Origin: JAKVCB01 sp963578605
GTDB taxonomy: Bacteria; Planctomycetota; Planctomycetia; Pirellulales; Lacipirellulaceae
Reading direction: 5' to 3'
DNA length: 5,483 nucleotides
Assembly (NCBI GenBank): GCA_963578605.1
Contig: CAUZEA010000217.1
Location: 1-5,483 of the forward strand
The translations under genes were made by a program, and so were the position numbers. Position 1 is the stretch's first letter. Each line of letters opens with the position of its first letter. The notes beneath the pieces were generated by a model. It ran no database searches and had not been told where the DNA came from. It saw only the letters and a program-made list of their open reading frames with translations. This document shows positions 5,417 to 5,483 of this stretch, in pieces.

Positions 5417-5483
5417 TGGCTTGCCGTAGCGGAGAAGGTTGCTGAGGCGTAGCCGAAGCAACCTTTGCAGCGGAGGGAAGCCA
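5417..5483. repeat. Structured inverted-repeat element (REP-like) reaching the window edge
   Basis: The element is built from nested inverted repeats. The outer arms TGGCTT (5417-5422) and AAGCCA (5478-5483) pair perfectly. The inner 9-bp stem is AAGGTTGCT (5435-5443) with AGCAACCTT (5457-5465). At the tip is GGC-GTA-GCC (5446-5454), flanked on both sides by GA, which could form tandem G-A pairs. A side arm CCG-TAG-CGG lies at 5424-5432, and GCGGAG occurs twice (5429-5434, 5470-5475). It starts 38 nt after the stop of the PilZ-like gene and lacks a T-run, so it looks more like a dispersed palindromic repeat or structured RNA than an intrinsic terminator. It may continue beyond the window. Confidence 0.5.

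Noticed and set aside
1..5483. CRISPR arrays, tRNA or rRNA genes, insertion-sequence ends
   Set aside because: No regularly spaced repeats, tRNA cloverleaf sequence, rRNA-like blocks or transposase motifs were found on either strand.

Overview
The window most likely comes from a planctomycete (Planctomycetota, Pirellulaceae-like; a verrucomicrobial relative is less likely). The evidence is a Planctomycete Cytochrome-c 1 (PSCyt1/DUF1549) segment with a CxxCH motif, the tail of a formylglycine-generating-enzyme (FGE-sulfatase) domain, a secreted-sulfatase N-terminus and a PilZ-like protein in the style seen in that phylum. All calls rest on reading translated motifs by eye; no database search was possible.

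Left third (1-1603) is a patchwork of broken genes. On the minus strand, an FGE C-terminal fragment (about 128 to the left edge) lies directly against an internal PSCyt1 fragment (about 532-140), in a different frame. On the plus strand come an unrecognised reading frame (555-890) split by one in-frame TGA, and then a Vsr-type mismatch endonuclease gene (887-1315) coupled to it by a GTGA overlap. The 3' end of vsr is antisense to a sulfatase signal peptide plus PNIVFI start (minus strand, about 1408-1244), so the last vsr codons may come from captured DNA. A further short coding-like scrap lies at 1414-1542.

Centre (1604-4616, minus strand) is an intact, tightly overlapping three-gene operon. 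In order of transcription it encodes a SAM-dependent methyltransferase, an FAD-dependent oxidoreductase of the geranylgeranyl-reductase/FixC type, and a type III polyketide synthase with the Cys-His-Asn triad. The genes overlap by 22 nt and then by 4 nt (ATGA). The inferred pathway is: the synthase extends an acyl-CoA starter to a pyrone, resorcinol or similar ring, and the other two enzymes oxidise or reduce and methylate it. This matches the synthase-methyltransferase-flavoprotein logic of Streptomyces srsABC phenolic lipids, but the product here is unknown.

Right part (4617-5483) starts with a 366-nt divergent intergenic region. It holds a perfect 14-bp palindrome and candidate promoters for both directions. 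A small PilZ-like gene (4983-5378) with a strong Shine-Dalgarno follows. The window ends in a structured, repeat-like inverted repeat (5417-5483) that may continue past the edge.
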